DNA from: Acidimicrobiaceae bacterium | Lineage (GTDB): Bacteria > Actinomycetota > Acidimicrobiia > Acidimicrobiales > Palsa-688 | Assembly: GCA_003156795.1 (NCBI GenBank) | Contig: PMHU01000083.1 | Span: 15,691-30,376 of the forward strand | Length of the DNA: 14,686 nucleotides | Reading direction: 5' to 3' | Part shown: in pieces, positions 6,546 through 13,133 of the stretch | Position numbering within the stretch: the first letter of the stretch is position 1 | How the letters are laid out: every line of letters starts with the position of its first letter | Notes under the pieces: model-generated | Seen by the model: only the letters and a program-made list of their open reading frames with translations | Database searches by the model: none | Told to the model about the DNA's origin: nothing | Position numbers and translations under genes: made by a program

Positions 6546-7787
6546 CTAAGCAGATGCAGATGCGGATGTGTCGGTGATCTGGTCGATTCGTTCGACCACC
6601 AGCTTGCGCACCTGGGGCAAGACGTCGATCTCCGACACGACTGCCCTGATCTGGTCCAAGGTTTCGGCAACAACTTGTTCGGCTTGATCGTTGGGTAGCC
6701 GCCAGCGCCGCGCCTCGGCCAGAAGATCTGTCACCTTGATGGTGTTGATTTTTTCCTTGGCGCCAATTGTCATGGCGGTGGTGGGCCGCAGCCTTGGCCA
6801 CAGCACGGTCGGGATGGTGTCGTAGAGCGGTGCCAGCGTCACGGACCAATAGTCCCGGTGGAGGAGAGCGAGGTTCTTGCCGTGGGCGTCTGCGTTGCCG
6901 ATGGCCATATTGAAGGTCGTGACCCGCAGTAACTGGCGCAGCTGGGCGAGGGGTTCGTCACCCCAGGTTTCGAGCAGTTCGGCGACCTCGGTGAGGCTGG
7001 GTCCGCCGTGTTTCTCGTACTTGCCGCGGCCGCGGGCCGCCTCGGGGTCGCGGGCGAGCGCCTGGCAGATGTCCTCCTGGTGGATCCGCTTGACGACACC
7101 GTCGACGGTGGTTCGGTCGAAGCGTTCGACGATGAGGCAGCGTTGATCACCGATGGTGACCAACTCGGGGTCGATCGTGGTGAGCCCGATGGCGCCAGCG
7201 ATGCGCAGGCAGGAGGCTTCGGCGTCGACGAGCCCGGGGTGTCTGGGGTCGTCCAGTTTGAGGATGTGGGTTGACGGCTGGCCGTGCACCGGCCGACCCC
7301 AGGTGCCGTCTTCGAGGCGGACTAGAAGCATCTTGTTCTGGATGCCGGCGACGGATAGTTCAGAGTCGTCGTGCAAACCGAGGGGCCGGTTCGGCAGCTC
7401 GGCTACCTCGGCTGCGAGTGTCTCGGCGGTGTAGGGCTCGACCCAGCCTCGGCCCTTCTCGGGTGAGTCGCCGATGACTAGGGCGCCGGCGACGTCGCGG
7501 CCGAAGCGGGCGAGTAGGTGATAGGTGTCGATCGAGGCGACGCCCGCCAAGGAGGCCATAGCCTGGCGGTGCTGGCCTTCGGGAAGCAGCCCGTTGCAGA
7601 AGACACTGGCGTCGAGCCGGCCGGTGCCGAGAGGAAGCGAGCAGGAGAGCAGAGGGGCGCCGGTCGGGGCCAGGTCGAGCGCTTCGGGCGTGTACCTGCA
7701 CCTAAGCGTCCAGGTGTTAGTTGTCGCGACCAGGTCGGCAACATGGATATTGGTCAGCCAGACGCGGAGCGGCTCAAGTTTGGCCAT
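6546..7787 (-). CDS. hipA: HipA-type serine/threonine kinase toxin
   Basis: 413 residues, close to E. coli HipA (440). Residues 1-110 form the N-terminal HipA domain and about 140-385 the kinase fold. Visible residues: SVAGIQNK at 145-152, where Ser145 matches the autophosphorylated Ser150 of E. coli HipA; Lys177 in HILKLD; ERFDR at 221-225; catalytic Asp300 and Asn305 in GNADAHGKN; and the metal-binding Asp323 in LYD. All are intact, so the enzyme should be active. HipA of E. coli phosphorylates glutamyl-tRNA synthetase and causes growth arrest and persistence; the target here is unknown. The gene starts inside hipB with a 14-bp overlap, which implies coupled translation. The C-terminal TSASASA is an alternating Ser/Ala tail. 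Confidence 0.92.
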   Translation of the reverse strand: MAKLEPLRVWLTNIHVADLVATTNTWTLRCRYTPEALDLAPTGAPLLSCSLPLGTGRLDASVFCNGLLPEGQHRQAMASLAGVASIDTYHLLARFGRDVAGALVIGDSPEKGRGWVEPYTAETLAAEVAELPNRPLGLHDDSELSVAGIQNKMLLVRLEDGTWGRPVHGQPSTHILKLDDPRHPGLVDAEASCLRIAGAIGLTTIDPELVTIGDQRCLIVERFDRTTVDGVVKRIHQEDICQALARDPEAARGRGKYEKHGGPSLTEVAELLETWGDEPLAQLRQLLRVTTFNMAIGNADAHGKNLALLHRDYWSVTLAPLYDTIPTVLWPRLRPTTAMTIGAKEKINTIKVTDLLAEARRWRLPNDQAEQVVAETLDQIRAVVSEIDVLPQVRKLVVERIDQITDTSASASA

Positions 7788-8031
7788 CGCCGTCGTCCTT
7801 GCGGGCGGGCACTCTGTAGGTGACGGTGACTTCGGCCCCTATCCGTCGTAGTGCCCTCAGGTAGTGGTCGAGGAGGGGAGTGCTGCGGCCGCTTTCGAGC
7901 GCGTTGAGGTAAACGCGGGTGAGGCCCACCTGGTGGGCCATCTCGGCTTGGGTCAAGCCTTGGGCCCGTCGTGCTTCGGCGAGCACGTGACCGAGGTCGG
8001 CGCCTTTCCTGATCTCTGCTTGGCGTTCCAT
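7774..8031 (-). CDS. hipB: HipB-like Xre family antitoxin
   Basis: 85 residues with one Cro/C1-type helix-turn-helix, about 16-50 (LAEARRAQGLTQAEMAHQ, then TRVYLNALESGR). The tail GAEVTVTYRVPARKDD supplies the beta strand by which HipB proteins dimerise. It should neutralise HipA by binding it and repress the operon with it. It is encoded first and overlaps hipA by 14 bp. Three matching palindromes lie directly upstream and are the probable operators. Confidence 0.92.
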   Translation of the reverse strand: MERQAEIRKGADLGHVLAEARRAQGLTQAEMAHQVGLTRVYLNALESGRSTPLLDHYLRALRRIGAEVTVTYRVPARKDDGDGQT

Positions 8032-8042
8032 GAGTCGCTCCT

Positions 8043-8058
8043 GCTACACATCTGTATC
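8043..8058. promoter_or_regulatory. hipBA operator O1
   Basis: GCTACA-CATC-TGTATC, an imperfect palindrome (one mismatch per site to GATACA-N4-TGTATC), starting 12 bp upstream of the hipB start codon. It shares the spacer CATC with O2. Confidence 0.7.
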
Positions 8059-8063
8059 AACTC

Positions 8064-8069
8064 AGTGTA
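8064..8069 (-). promoter_or_regulatory. Possible -10 of hipBA
   Basis: The minus strand reads TACACT between O1 and O2, about 33 bp before the hipB start. It fits TAnnnT, but no consensus -35 is seen at the right distance; O2 would cover that region. Confidence 0.35.
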
Positions 8070-8079
8070 GCGTATGGGT

Positions 8080-8095
8080 GATACACATCTGTAGC
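8080..8095. promoter_or_regulatory. hipBA operator O2
   Basis: GATACA-CATC-TGTAGC, 37 bp from O1 start to start. It lies where the -35 region of the promoter is expected. Confidence 0.7.
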
Positions 8096-8115
8096 AAGAA
8101 GCCGAGGCGTCAAGC

Positions 8116-8131
8116 GATACATATTTGTATC
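8116..8131. promoter_or_regulatory. hipBA operator O3
   Basis: GATACA-TATT-TGTATC has perfectly complementary 6-bp arms and is the best of the three sites. It lies 36 bp beyond O2, in regular spacing. Confidence 0.7.
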
Positions 8132-8291
8132 AGCCTGGCAGCCCCGTGTTGTGGGGCCCGCAATGCGCTCGCTACGACTTTCTGTGCGACCGGTCGACCC
8201 AGTACCCGGGATTGAGGGTGATCACCTCGGCGGATGCAGTCATGACGGGCGGCGAGGCGGCACGGTGCAGGTGGGCCTGCTCGCTCTCGTG
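8132..8291. other. Intergenic region between hipBA operators and the fic remnant
   Basis: 160 bp with no credible gene. A GCCCC/GGGGC hairpin (8141-8157, 7-nt loop) may end transcription from the fic side, but no T-run follows. Confidence 0.3.
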
Positions 8292-9515
8292 TTAACCCGC
8301 AGGGCTGGCAAGCTGACGTTCAAGGTCGGTGAACGCGGCGATGATCTCAGGGGCCTCGTACGCCCGGTTGCGCCTTGCGATGTTGACCTGTTTGAGAACA
8401 CCTGCGTCGACGAGTTGCGTCACCGCGTTGTTTGCGGCTGGGTAGGTGCGCCTGATCAATGCGGCGGCGCTGCTCACCGTTACGACTGGAGCACCTATGA
8501 GAGCGGAGAAGAGAAGGTCGGTGGCCGAGTTCTTGCGGATTGTTCCGAGGCGAGTGCGCCATGTGTCTTGGATGCCTCGCGCTCGCATCTCAAAATCACT
8601 GGCATCAGCGACCGCCCGCGTACAGGCGACCGCGAACTGCTCGATCCATCGGTTCATCTCAGCGTTCGCCTCGCGGGTGGTGGATGGACCCCGATATCGG
8701 ACGCCGGTCAGCGCGTTGACGTAGTCCTTTGCCCAGGTTGCCAGGATGAGCGATACGGGTGGAAGGACCCGAACAGCGATACCCCGACGTCTGAGGATGA
8801 GGTGGATGAGAGCACGACCGGTTCGGCCGTTGTCGTCCACAAATGGATGAATGGTCTCGAACTGAGCGTGGGCGACGGCTGACTGGACGACGGCAGGCAG
8901 CCCGTCGTCGTTCGCGAACGTGGCAAGGTCGGCCATGAGATCGGAGACAAACTCCGGTGGCGGCACGACAAAGGCAGCAGAGCACGGGTTGTACGAACTG
9001 TCCCCGATCCAGTTCTGCACCTCGCGGAACTGTCCGCCATGCTCTTCGAGGCGAGTTCCCTTGAGCAACCGGTGATGAATGTCCAGAAGGAGTTCAACGG
9101 TTATCTCACCGCCAACGCTGACGCTCTCGATACCGAAGACCATCGCATCGATGTTCCGGAGCACCTCGATGGCAGTGACATCGTTTGGAGGTTCGTCAAG
9201 CCCTCGCGCTACCTCGGCTTGAAGCAGCCGTCTGGCGCCGATATCAAGACCCTCGATTCGAGATGATGCGACAGCTTCAGCTCAAAGCAAGATGCGTGCC
9301 AATGCCTCGGTGTTCACCAGGCTCGTGCCTTCAGTGTTAAGACGGGAGATTGCGGTTTCGGCGTCCGCCACCTCCGCCGCCACCCGGCCCTCCAGCGTGA
9401 AGTTTCGTCCCACGAGGTTGTCAGGCACGTAGGCTTCGTACTCGCACGATCTACCATCCGATCGAGGCTGCCCCGAGAAATCGCCCGTCCAGCGGCGCTC
9501 GGGGGACGGTCGCCC
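8292..9515 (-). pseudogene. Fic family protein adenylyltransferase, disrupted
   Basis: A Fic protein can be read in a single frame from about 9515 to the TAA at 8292, interrupted by TGA at 9282-9284. Order: an N-terminal part (CEYEAYVPDNLVGRNFTLEG, then AETAISRL and ALARILL), the stop, AEAVASSRIEG with the autoinhibitory SxxxEG motif (9266-9249), the Fic core with HPFVDDNGRTGR (8849-8814), and a C-terminal winged-helix-like part. The catalytic His, Asn and both Arg are kept; the first Gly of HPFxxGNGR is Asp. Family members read LLR-AEAVASS, so TGA probably replaced CGA. No ATG, GTG or TTG follows the upstream TAG at 9516-9518, so the start is also lost. The longest stop-free start-to-stop frame begins at GTG 9164 (290 residues) but has no clear ribosome site and lacks the inhibitory motif. 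Confidence 0.8.
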
Positions 9516-9681
9516 CTATCCCTACGACCGGTGTTACGCGCGGGGAGGGTCCAGTTTAGATGCTGTTTTCAGTGGTTTTCGACGGGGCTATCCATAGGTT
9601 TCTCGGTTGAACATCTCGGGTGCCATCAACTTTGCGTACGGAGCGTACGCAGGGAGGCGCGCACGTTCCTAGGCCGTTGCG
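9516..9681. other. Gap between two pseudogenes
   Basis: No gene is recognisable. It holds a small hairpin, TGCGTAC-N5-GTACGCA, at 9633-9651, and is less GC-rich than its surroundings around 9541-9640. It probably contains the eroded fic start and the missing end of the dehydrogenase gene. Confidence 0.35.
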
Positions 9682-10041
9682 TTAGTCATTCGCGGGTCCT
9701 ACTTCGATCAGCCACATGCCCCAGCTGCCTTCGGTGCGACAGCTCGCGGTCAGCCCCCGCTGGCACCGCACGCATTGGCCACAGCTGATCTGGAACGGCA
9801 CGATGACCAGGTCGCCCAATGATGCACTCGTGACCTCGTCCGATGTCGATGACCTCGCAGACGCCTTCGTGGCCGACCGGGAACGCACCCTCGAAGATCG
9901 AGTCTCCATGGATCAGGGCTGTGTCGAGGTCACACGTGGAAACGACGGGGAGCACCAACGCATCAGTGGGCCTCTGGAGTGTCGGTTCGGGATGTCACGT
10001 CACTCCAAACGACCCGGCCCAAGAAAGTAGAGCTGATTCAT
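9682..10041 (-). pseudogene. Zinc-dependent alcohol dehydrogenase (MDR family), 5' fragment with stop and frameshifts
   Basis: The ATG at 10041 starts MNQLYFLGPGRLE and meets TGA at 10002-10000, where relatives have Trp (TGG). Coding sense continues one frame over with TDALVLPVVSTCDLDTALIH and FPVGHEGVCEVIDIG (about 9970-9840), then returns to the first frame with DEVTSASLGDLVIVPFQISC and CGQCVRCQRGLTASC, the four structural-zinc cysteines. After that it ends at TAA 9684-9682; the nucleotide-binding domain and two thirds of the usual 350 or so residues are absent. So there is one nonsense change, two compensating frameshifts and a 3' truncation. Its ATG overlaps the stop of the hydrolase gene as ATGA, showing that it was the next gene of that operon. 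Confidence 0.8.
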
Positions 10042-10916
10042 GCGGGCTCCACTCCGTTCGAGTGCGGACTTGTGAGCGTGCCGGCCTCAGTAACAAAGTG
10101 TCGAATCTCATCGGCCAAGAGCTGTGGCTGATCGAGTGCGATGAGCGTGTAGCAGTCCCCGATCTCGACAAATCGACTTGTTCTCAGTGCCTGGGCAAGT
10201 TTCTTGCCTTCGGCCAGTGGCATGACGCGATCCTCAGTGGACCAGACCACGAGCGTGGGGCCGTCAAAGGAATGCATGAGTTCCGTCGCCGCTTTGAGCG
10301 CGCGGCGACTGGGTCGAACCGAACGGAGGTATTTGGCTGCGTCGCAACGAATGGCGCGCTGAGTCAGGATGGGCTTCAGCCAGTCGTCCATGACGCCGTC
10401 GGGAATAGGTCGTTTGGCCATCCGCCCGAAGCCGATAGGGCTACGGCGAAACGCTCGAAAGCGCATTTGCTGCATGGCAATGTTGACTCCGCCTGGGAGC
10501 TTGGCGATCAGAGCGGCGGCGCGACCCGGTAGCCCTGGCGGGTAGTTATCTGCGGTTTCCGATGAGCAGAAAACGACTCGCCCGAGTCGTTCGGGACGAA
10601 GAGTCACGAGCAGTTGTGCCATGGCAGAGTCGCTCTCTACCAGCGTGATGTCATTGAGGCCCAGATGGTCGAGGAAGTCGGCCAGAATCTGGGTTTGCCC
10701 CGAGAGCGAGAGATCCGCATCGGGGTGCATCGGGCGCCGGTGCGCACCCCAAGGGAGACGGGGCACGATGCATCGGTGGTCTCTTCTTAGATCGGAAACG
10801 ACCCCGTCCCAAAGCGAAATGCCGATAAACAACCCACCGATGAGCACGACAACCGGTAGGTCTCCGCCGGTGTCGTCGTACTCGATCGTGCCAACGTCGA
10901 GAACTGCTTCAGGCAT
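10038..10916 (-). CDS. Alpha/beta hydrolase fold protein with atypical catalytic residues
   Basis: 292 residues with the alpha/beta hydrolase pattern: VVVLIGGLFIGISLWDGVV (22-40, oxyanion strand), ITLVESDSAMAQLL (90-103, position of the nucleophile elbow), VVWSTEDRVMPL (223-234, catalytic acid region) and DCYTLIALDQPQLLADEI near 254-271. The elbow reads E-S-D-S-A-M where relatives have G-x-D/S-x-G-G; an Asp nucleophile (Asp96), as in haloalkane dehalogenases or epoxide hydrolases, or Ser97 is possible. The usual catalytic His is not seen: the GCGH position reads DCYT. It may therefore be non-hydrolytic or belong to a variant subfamily. It begins 14 bp after the TetR2 stop and overlaps the dehydrogenase pseudogene by ATGA. 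Confidence 0.78.
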   Translation of the reverse strand: MPEAVLDVGTIEYDDTGGDLPVVVLIGGLFIGISLWDGVVSDLRRDHRCIVPRLPWGAHRRPMHPDADLSLSGQTQILADFLDHLGLNDITLVESDSAMAQLLVTLRPERLGRVVFCSSETADNYPPGLPGRAAALIAKLPGGVNIAMQQMRFRAFRRSPIGFGRMAKRPIPDGVMDDWLKPILTQRAIRCDAAKYLRSVRPSRRALKAATELMHSFDGPTLVVWSTEDRVMPLAEGKKLAQALRTSRFVEIGDCYTLIALDQPQLLADEIRHFVTEAGTLTSPHSNGVEPA

Positions 10917-10930
10917 AAAAGTGCTCTCCC

Positions 10931-11545
10931 TTAGTTTCTCGGTTCATCTCCAGGCTCCCGGCGCTGACGACGAGACCGTGGCAGCGCCTCTCGTATGACT
11001 GCCGTCACGTAGCTTCCGGCGGCGTCGATGGCATCGACGTTCCGTTGAGCCCGACTGAGAACAAATGCTCCTTCGAGAGCTGACAGAGCGAAGAGGGACA
11101 GCCGTCGGGCTTGCAACGGAGCGATGCCTGCCTGCTCCAAGCGCTGGCTGGCCGCATTAAGCCATGATTCGAAGACATCTGCGGTTGCTCGCCGTAGGTC
11201 TTCGTTGGTGCTGGCCACCTCTAGGGCGATGGTCGCGATCGGACAGGCATCGGCGAAATCGGTTGCGACCACCTGTGCTGCGGCACCGGAAAAGAAGTCA
11301 TCGACTCCCTGGCCGATGTCCGAAGCCTCATCGAGAACCGCTTCGATGAGCTCGAGGTAGATCCGACCCGAAGCCCGGATCGTCTCCTCGCAGAGTTGGT
11401 CCTTTCCGCCTGGGAAGAAATGGTAAATCGAACCCAAGGCAGCTTCGGCCTTGGCCACAATTTCGTTCATCCCGGTCCCCGCATAGCCCTGCCGTCCGAA
11501 AAGTTCGCTGCTCGTATTGAGAATCCGGGCTCGGGTCGCAACCAC
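10931..11545 (-). CDS. TetR/AcrR family regulator, LmrA/YxaF-like (TetR2)
   Basis: 204 residues. The helix-turn-helix is at about 24-43 (TGMNEIVAKAEAALGSIYHF), followed by FPGGKDQL, which is characteristic of the LmrA/YxaF branch. The C-terminal domain (ACPIATIALEVAS at about 100-112, then FALSALEGAFVLSRAQRN) also matches that branch, whose members respond to small hydrophobic or aromatic compounds. GTG start with AGGAGA six to seven bases upstream. First gene of a minus-strand operon with the hydrolase and the broken dehydrogenase, and divergent from the monooxygenase gene; the palindrome at 11592-11603 is the probable operator for both sides. Confidence 0.88.
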   Translation of the reverse strand: MVATRARILNTSSELFGRQGYAGTGMNEIVAKAEAALGSIYHFFPGGKDQLCEETIRASGRIYLELIEAVLDEASDIGQGVDDFFSGAAAQVVATDFADACPIATIALEVASTNEDLRRATADVFESWLNAASQRLEQAGIAPLQARRLSLFALSALEGAFVLSRAQRNVDAIDAAGSYVTAVIREALPRSRRQRREPGDEPRN

Positions 11546-11583
11546 GTTGTCTCTCCTCTTGCGCTCTTTGATCCCATCAGCAT

Positions 11584-11589
11584 AATATT
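11584..11589 (-). promoter_or_regulatory. Possible -10 of the TetR2 operon
   Basis: An AT-rich patch at 11581-11590 reads TAATAT on the minus strand, next to the palindrome and about 40 bp before the GTG. Repressor bound at the palindrome would cover the adjoining promoter. Confidence 0.4.
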
Positions 11590-11591
11590 AG

Positions 11592-11603
11592 TAGATCGAT
11601 CTA
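11592..11603. promoter_or_regulatory. Palindromic operator candidate for TetR2
   Basis: TAGATCGATCTA is a perfect 12-bp palindrome in the 137-bp divergent region, 47 bp from the TetR2 start and 80 bp from the monooxygenase start. Operators of the LmrA/YxaF branch have TAGA...TCTA type arms, which agrees. Confidence 0.65.
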
Positions 11604-11682
11604 TCAAGAGCCGATGCGCAAGCCTGTGAATCGAACCGGAAGTCGCTCAAGGTGAAGCCGACTGGTTAGGGAGGACGAATTC

Positions 11683-12297
11683 GTGGAGATCTCGTGTGCC
11701 TTAGCGCCGTTGTCCACGACTCCCGGAGAGGTGCAGCTGGCTGAGCGCCTGGGCTATCGGCGGGCTTGGCTCTACGACTCCCCGGCTGTCTATCCCGATG
11801 TTTGGCTGACCCTTGGGCAATGTGTGGAACACACAAGTCGCATCGGATTGGGACCGGCCGTACTGGTTCCGAGCTTGCGTCATCCAATGGTCAACGCCGC
11901 CGCCATCGCCGGCCTAGCCCAGAGAGCCCCCGGTCGTGTGGCCGTTGCCATCGGGGCTGGCTTTTCGGGTCGCATGGCGCTTGGCGAACGGGCAATGCGC
12001 TGGAGCGAGGTGGCCGACTACATCAAAGTGCTAAAGGCGCTTCTGAGGGGCGAGGACGTCGAGTGGAACGGTGCCACCATCCGTATGTTGCATCCAAGCG
12101 GGTTCGGGGCAGCACGCCCGATCGATGTTCCGATTCTTGTCGGAGCTGACGGGCCCAAAGGGGTCGCCGTGGCCTCAGAGCAGGGCGATGGGATCTTTTC
12201 CATCGCCCTGCCACAACCCGACGCTCCAACTTTCACGTCGTGGCGGGCGATCTTGACCTTCGGCACCGTGTTCGACGACGGGGAGGATCTGGCCAGT
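11683..12297 (+). pseudogene. LLM-class F420-dependent oxidoreductase, 5' two thirds only
   Basis: From the GTG at 11683 (GGGAGGA eight bases upstream) the first 205 or so codons encode a luciferase-like barrel: LAERLGYRRAWLYDSPAVY (19-37), IGLGPAVLVPSLRHPMVNAA (54-73), GRVAVAIGAGFSGRMALG (84-101), DVPILVGADGPKG (148-160) and FGTVFDDGED (193-202). Relatives go on for about 100 more residues. Here the resemblance stops at GEDLAS near 12297. The open frame continues to 12783, but as nonsense that runs through the thioesterase gene in another frame. The protein lacks the last part of the barrel and is unlikely to bind F420 properly. It faces away from TetR2. Confidence 0.75.
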
Positions 12298-12362
12298 TTC
12301 TGGCAGAGCACTTGGCGGAGGTGCCCGTACATGTCATCCCGTGCGTTGAGGGGCGCTGGTAG
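12291..12362 (+). pseudogene. Internal scrap of a nitroreductase-like gene
   Basis: In a different frame from the monooxygenase, and beginning where that one stops making sense, 12291-12359 reads GQFLAEHLAEVPVHVIPCVEGR before TAG at 12360. The AEHLxxVPVxVIPCxxGR pattern recalls the middle of FMN-dependent nitroreductases (from memory, not searched). No more of that family can be read downstream. It suggests a deletion that joined two genes. Confidence 0.45.
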
Positions 12363-12454
12363 TGGCGTCGCCGTTCTGCGCGCGCGTGCTGAACGTCAGA
12401 TGAATGTAAAAGTCCGTCAGTTTCAGGCTGCATCGAGAACGGAGGGTCAGACGT

Positions 12455-12919
12455 ATGGGTCACCCGGTGCTATCCAAGGCTCCCTCGACGGAGTGGCCGA
12501 CGGTGGTCGAGCAACTGGGTCGAGGTGGGTTCTCGGACTTGTTCGGCATAACGATCGTTCGCAATACGCAGCGACATCTGCTTACTCAGCTGGTTCTGCG
12601 CGACGAGCTCTTGCTCAATCCTGGCGGCCTCCTCCATGCCGGCACGATGCTTGGGCTAGCCGACACCACTGCGGGATGGGGTTGCGTGCTAAACCTCCCG
12701 GACCACGCCTCGGGGTTCACCACCATAGAAGGCAAAGCCAATTTCATTGCCACCTCCGGAGCACCCGAGACCCTTGTCTGTGACGCTCATCTTGTCCATG
12801 GGGGACGAACCACCCAGGTTTGGGACACTGAGGTGCGACGGAGCACGGATCAGCGTGTCCTGTGTCTGTATCGCTGTACGCAGGCACTTCTCACCGAGCC
12901 GCGCATCCGACGCGGGTAG
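12455..12919 (+). CDS. PaaI family thioesterase (hotdog fold)
   Basis: 154 residues. The central GGLLHAGTMLGLADTTAG (57-74) is the hotdog-helix signature of the PaaI/4-hydroxybenzoyl-CoA thioesterase group; Asp70 lies at the position of the catalytic acid. Other matches are FSDLFGITIV (26-35), TIEGKANFIA (near 90-99, the usual T..ldi.fl strand) and VCDAHLVHGGRTTQVWDTEV. It should hydrolyse acyl- or aryl-CoA thioesters in the cytoplasm. A good ribosome site (GGAGG, nine bases before the ATG) supports the start. It lies downstream of the broken monooxygenase on the same strand and may share its promoter. Confidence 0.85.
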   Translation: MGHPVLSKAPSTEWPTVVEQLGRGGFSDLFGITIVRNTQRHLLTQLVLRDELLLNPGGLLHAGTMLGLADTTAGWGCVLNLPDHASGFTTIEGKANFIATSGAPETLVCDAHLVHGGRTTQVWDTEVRRSTDQRVLCLYRCTQALLTEPRIRRG

Positions 12920-13133
12920 GCCTCGGCCGACTGTTGTGTTCCCAGCAGCTTGCGCTCGCCGATCACCTATCGAAGCGGCTTGCGAACGGAAACGGCGTGC
13001 GAGTCAGCGGGAGGCTGCGCTTCGACCTTCGGTACGAGGCGCGCTACCTCGGAGAACCGGTCGGTGAATTCGAGGGCTCAGACGCTCGGGTGCTTGCGTT
13101 GCTATATCCGTCCCCAAAGACACTCAAGTGATA
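12920..13133 (+). pseudogene. Unidentified coding remnant
   Basis: After the thioesterase stop an open frame with normal codon character runs to TGA at about 13131, followed at once by TAA. It includes LALADHLSKRLANGNGVRVS and RFDLRYEARYLGEPVGEFEG. There is no ATG or ribosome site at a sensible place. It may be the C-terminus of a deleted gene. I do not recognise the family, and it could be spurious. Confidence 0.3.

Noticed and set aside
8141..8157. GCCCC/GGGGC hairpin as an intrinsic terminator
   Set aside because: Stem of 5 bp with a 7-nt loop and no T-run; mentioned only as a weak possibility.
6546..9515. A new anti-phage system made of hipBA, fic and the fxsA-like gene
   Set aside because: fxsA is known from phage-exclusion genetics and the neighbours are toxin-like, but the fic gene is broken, fxsA is a common chromosomal gene, and nothing shows that they act together.
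12298..12783. Continuation of the monooxygenase reading frame to 12783
   Set aside because: No LLM resemblance after about residue 205, low-complexity composition, and it runs out of frame through the well-supported thioesterase gene.
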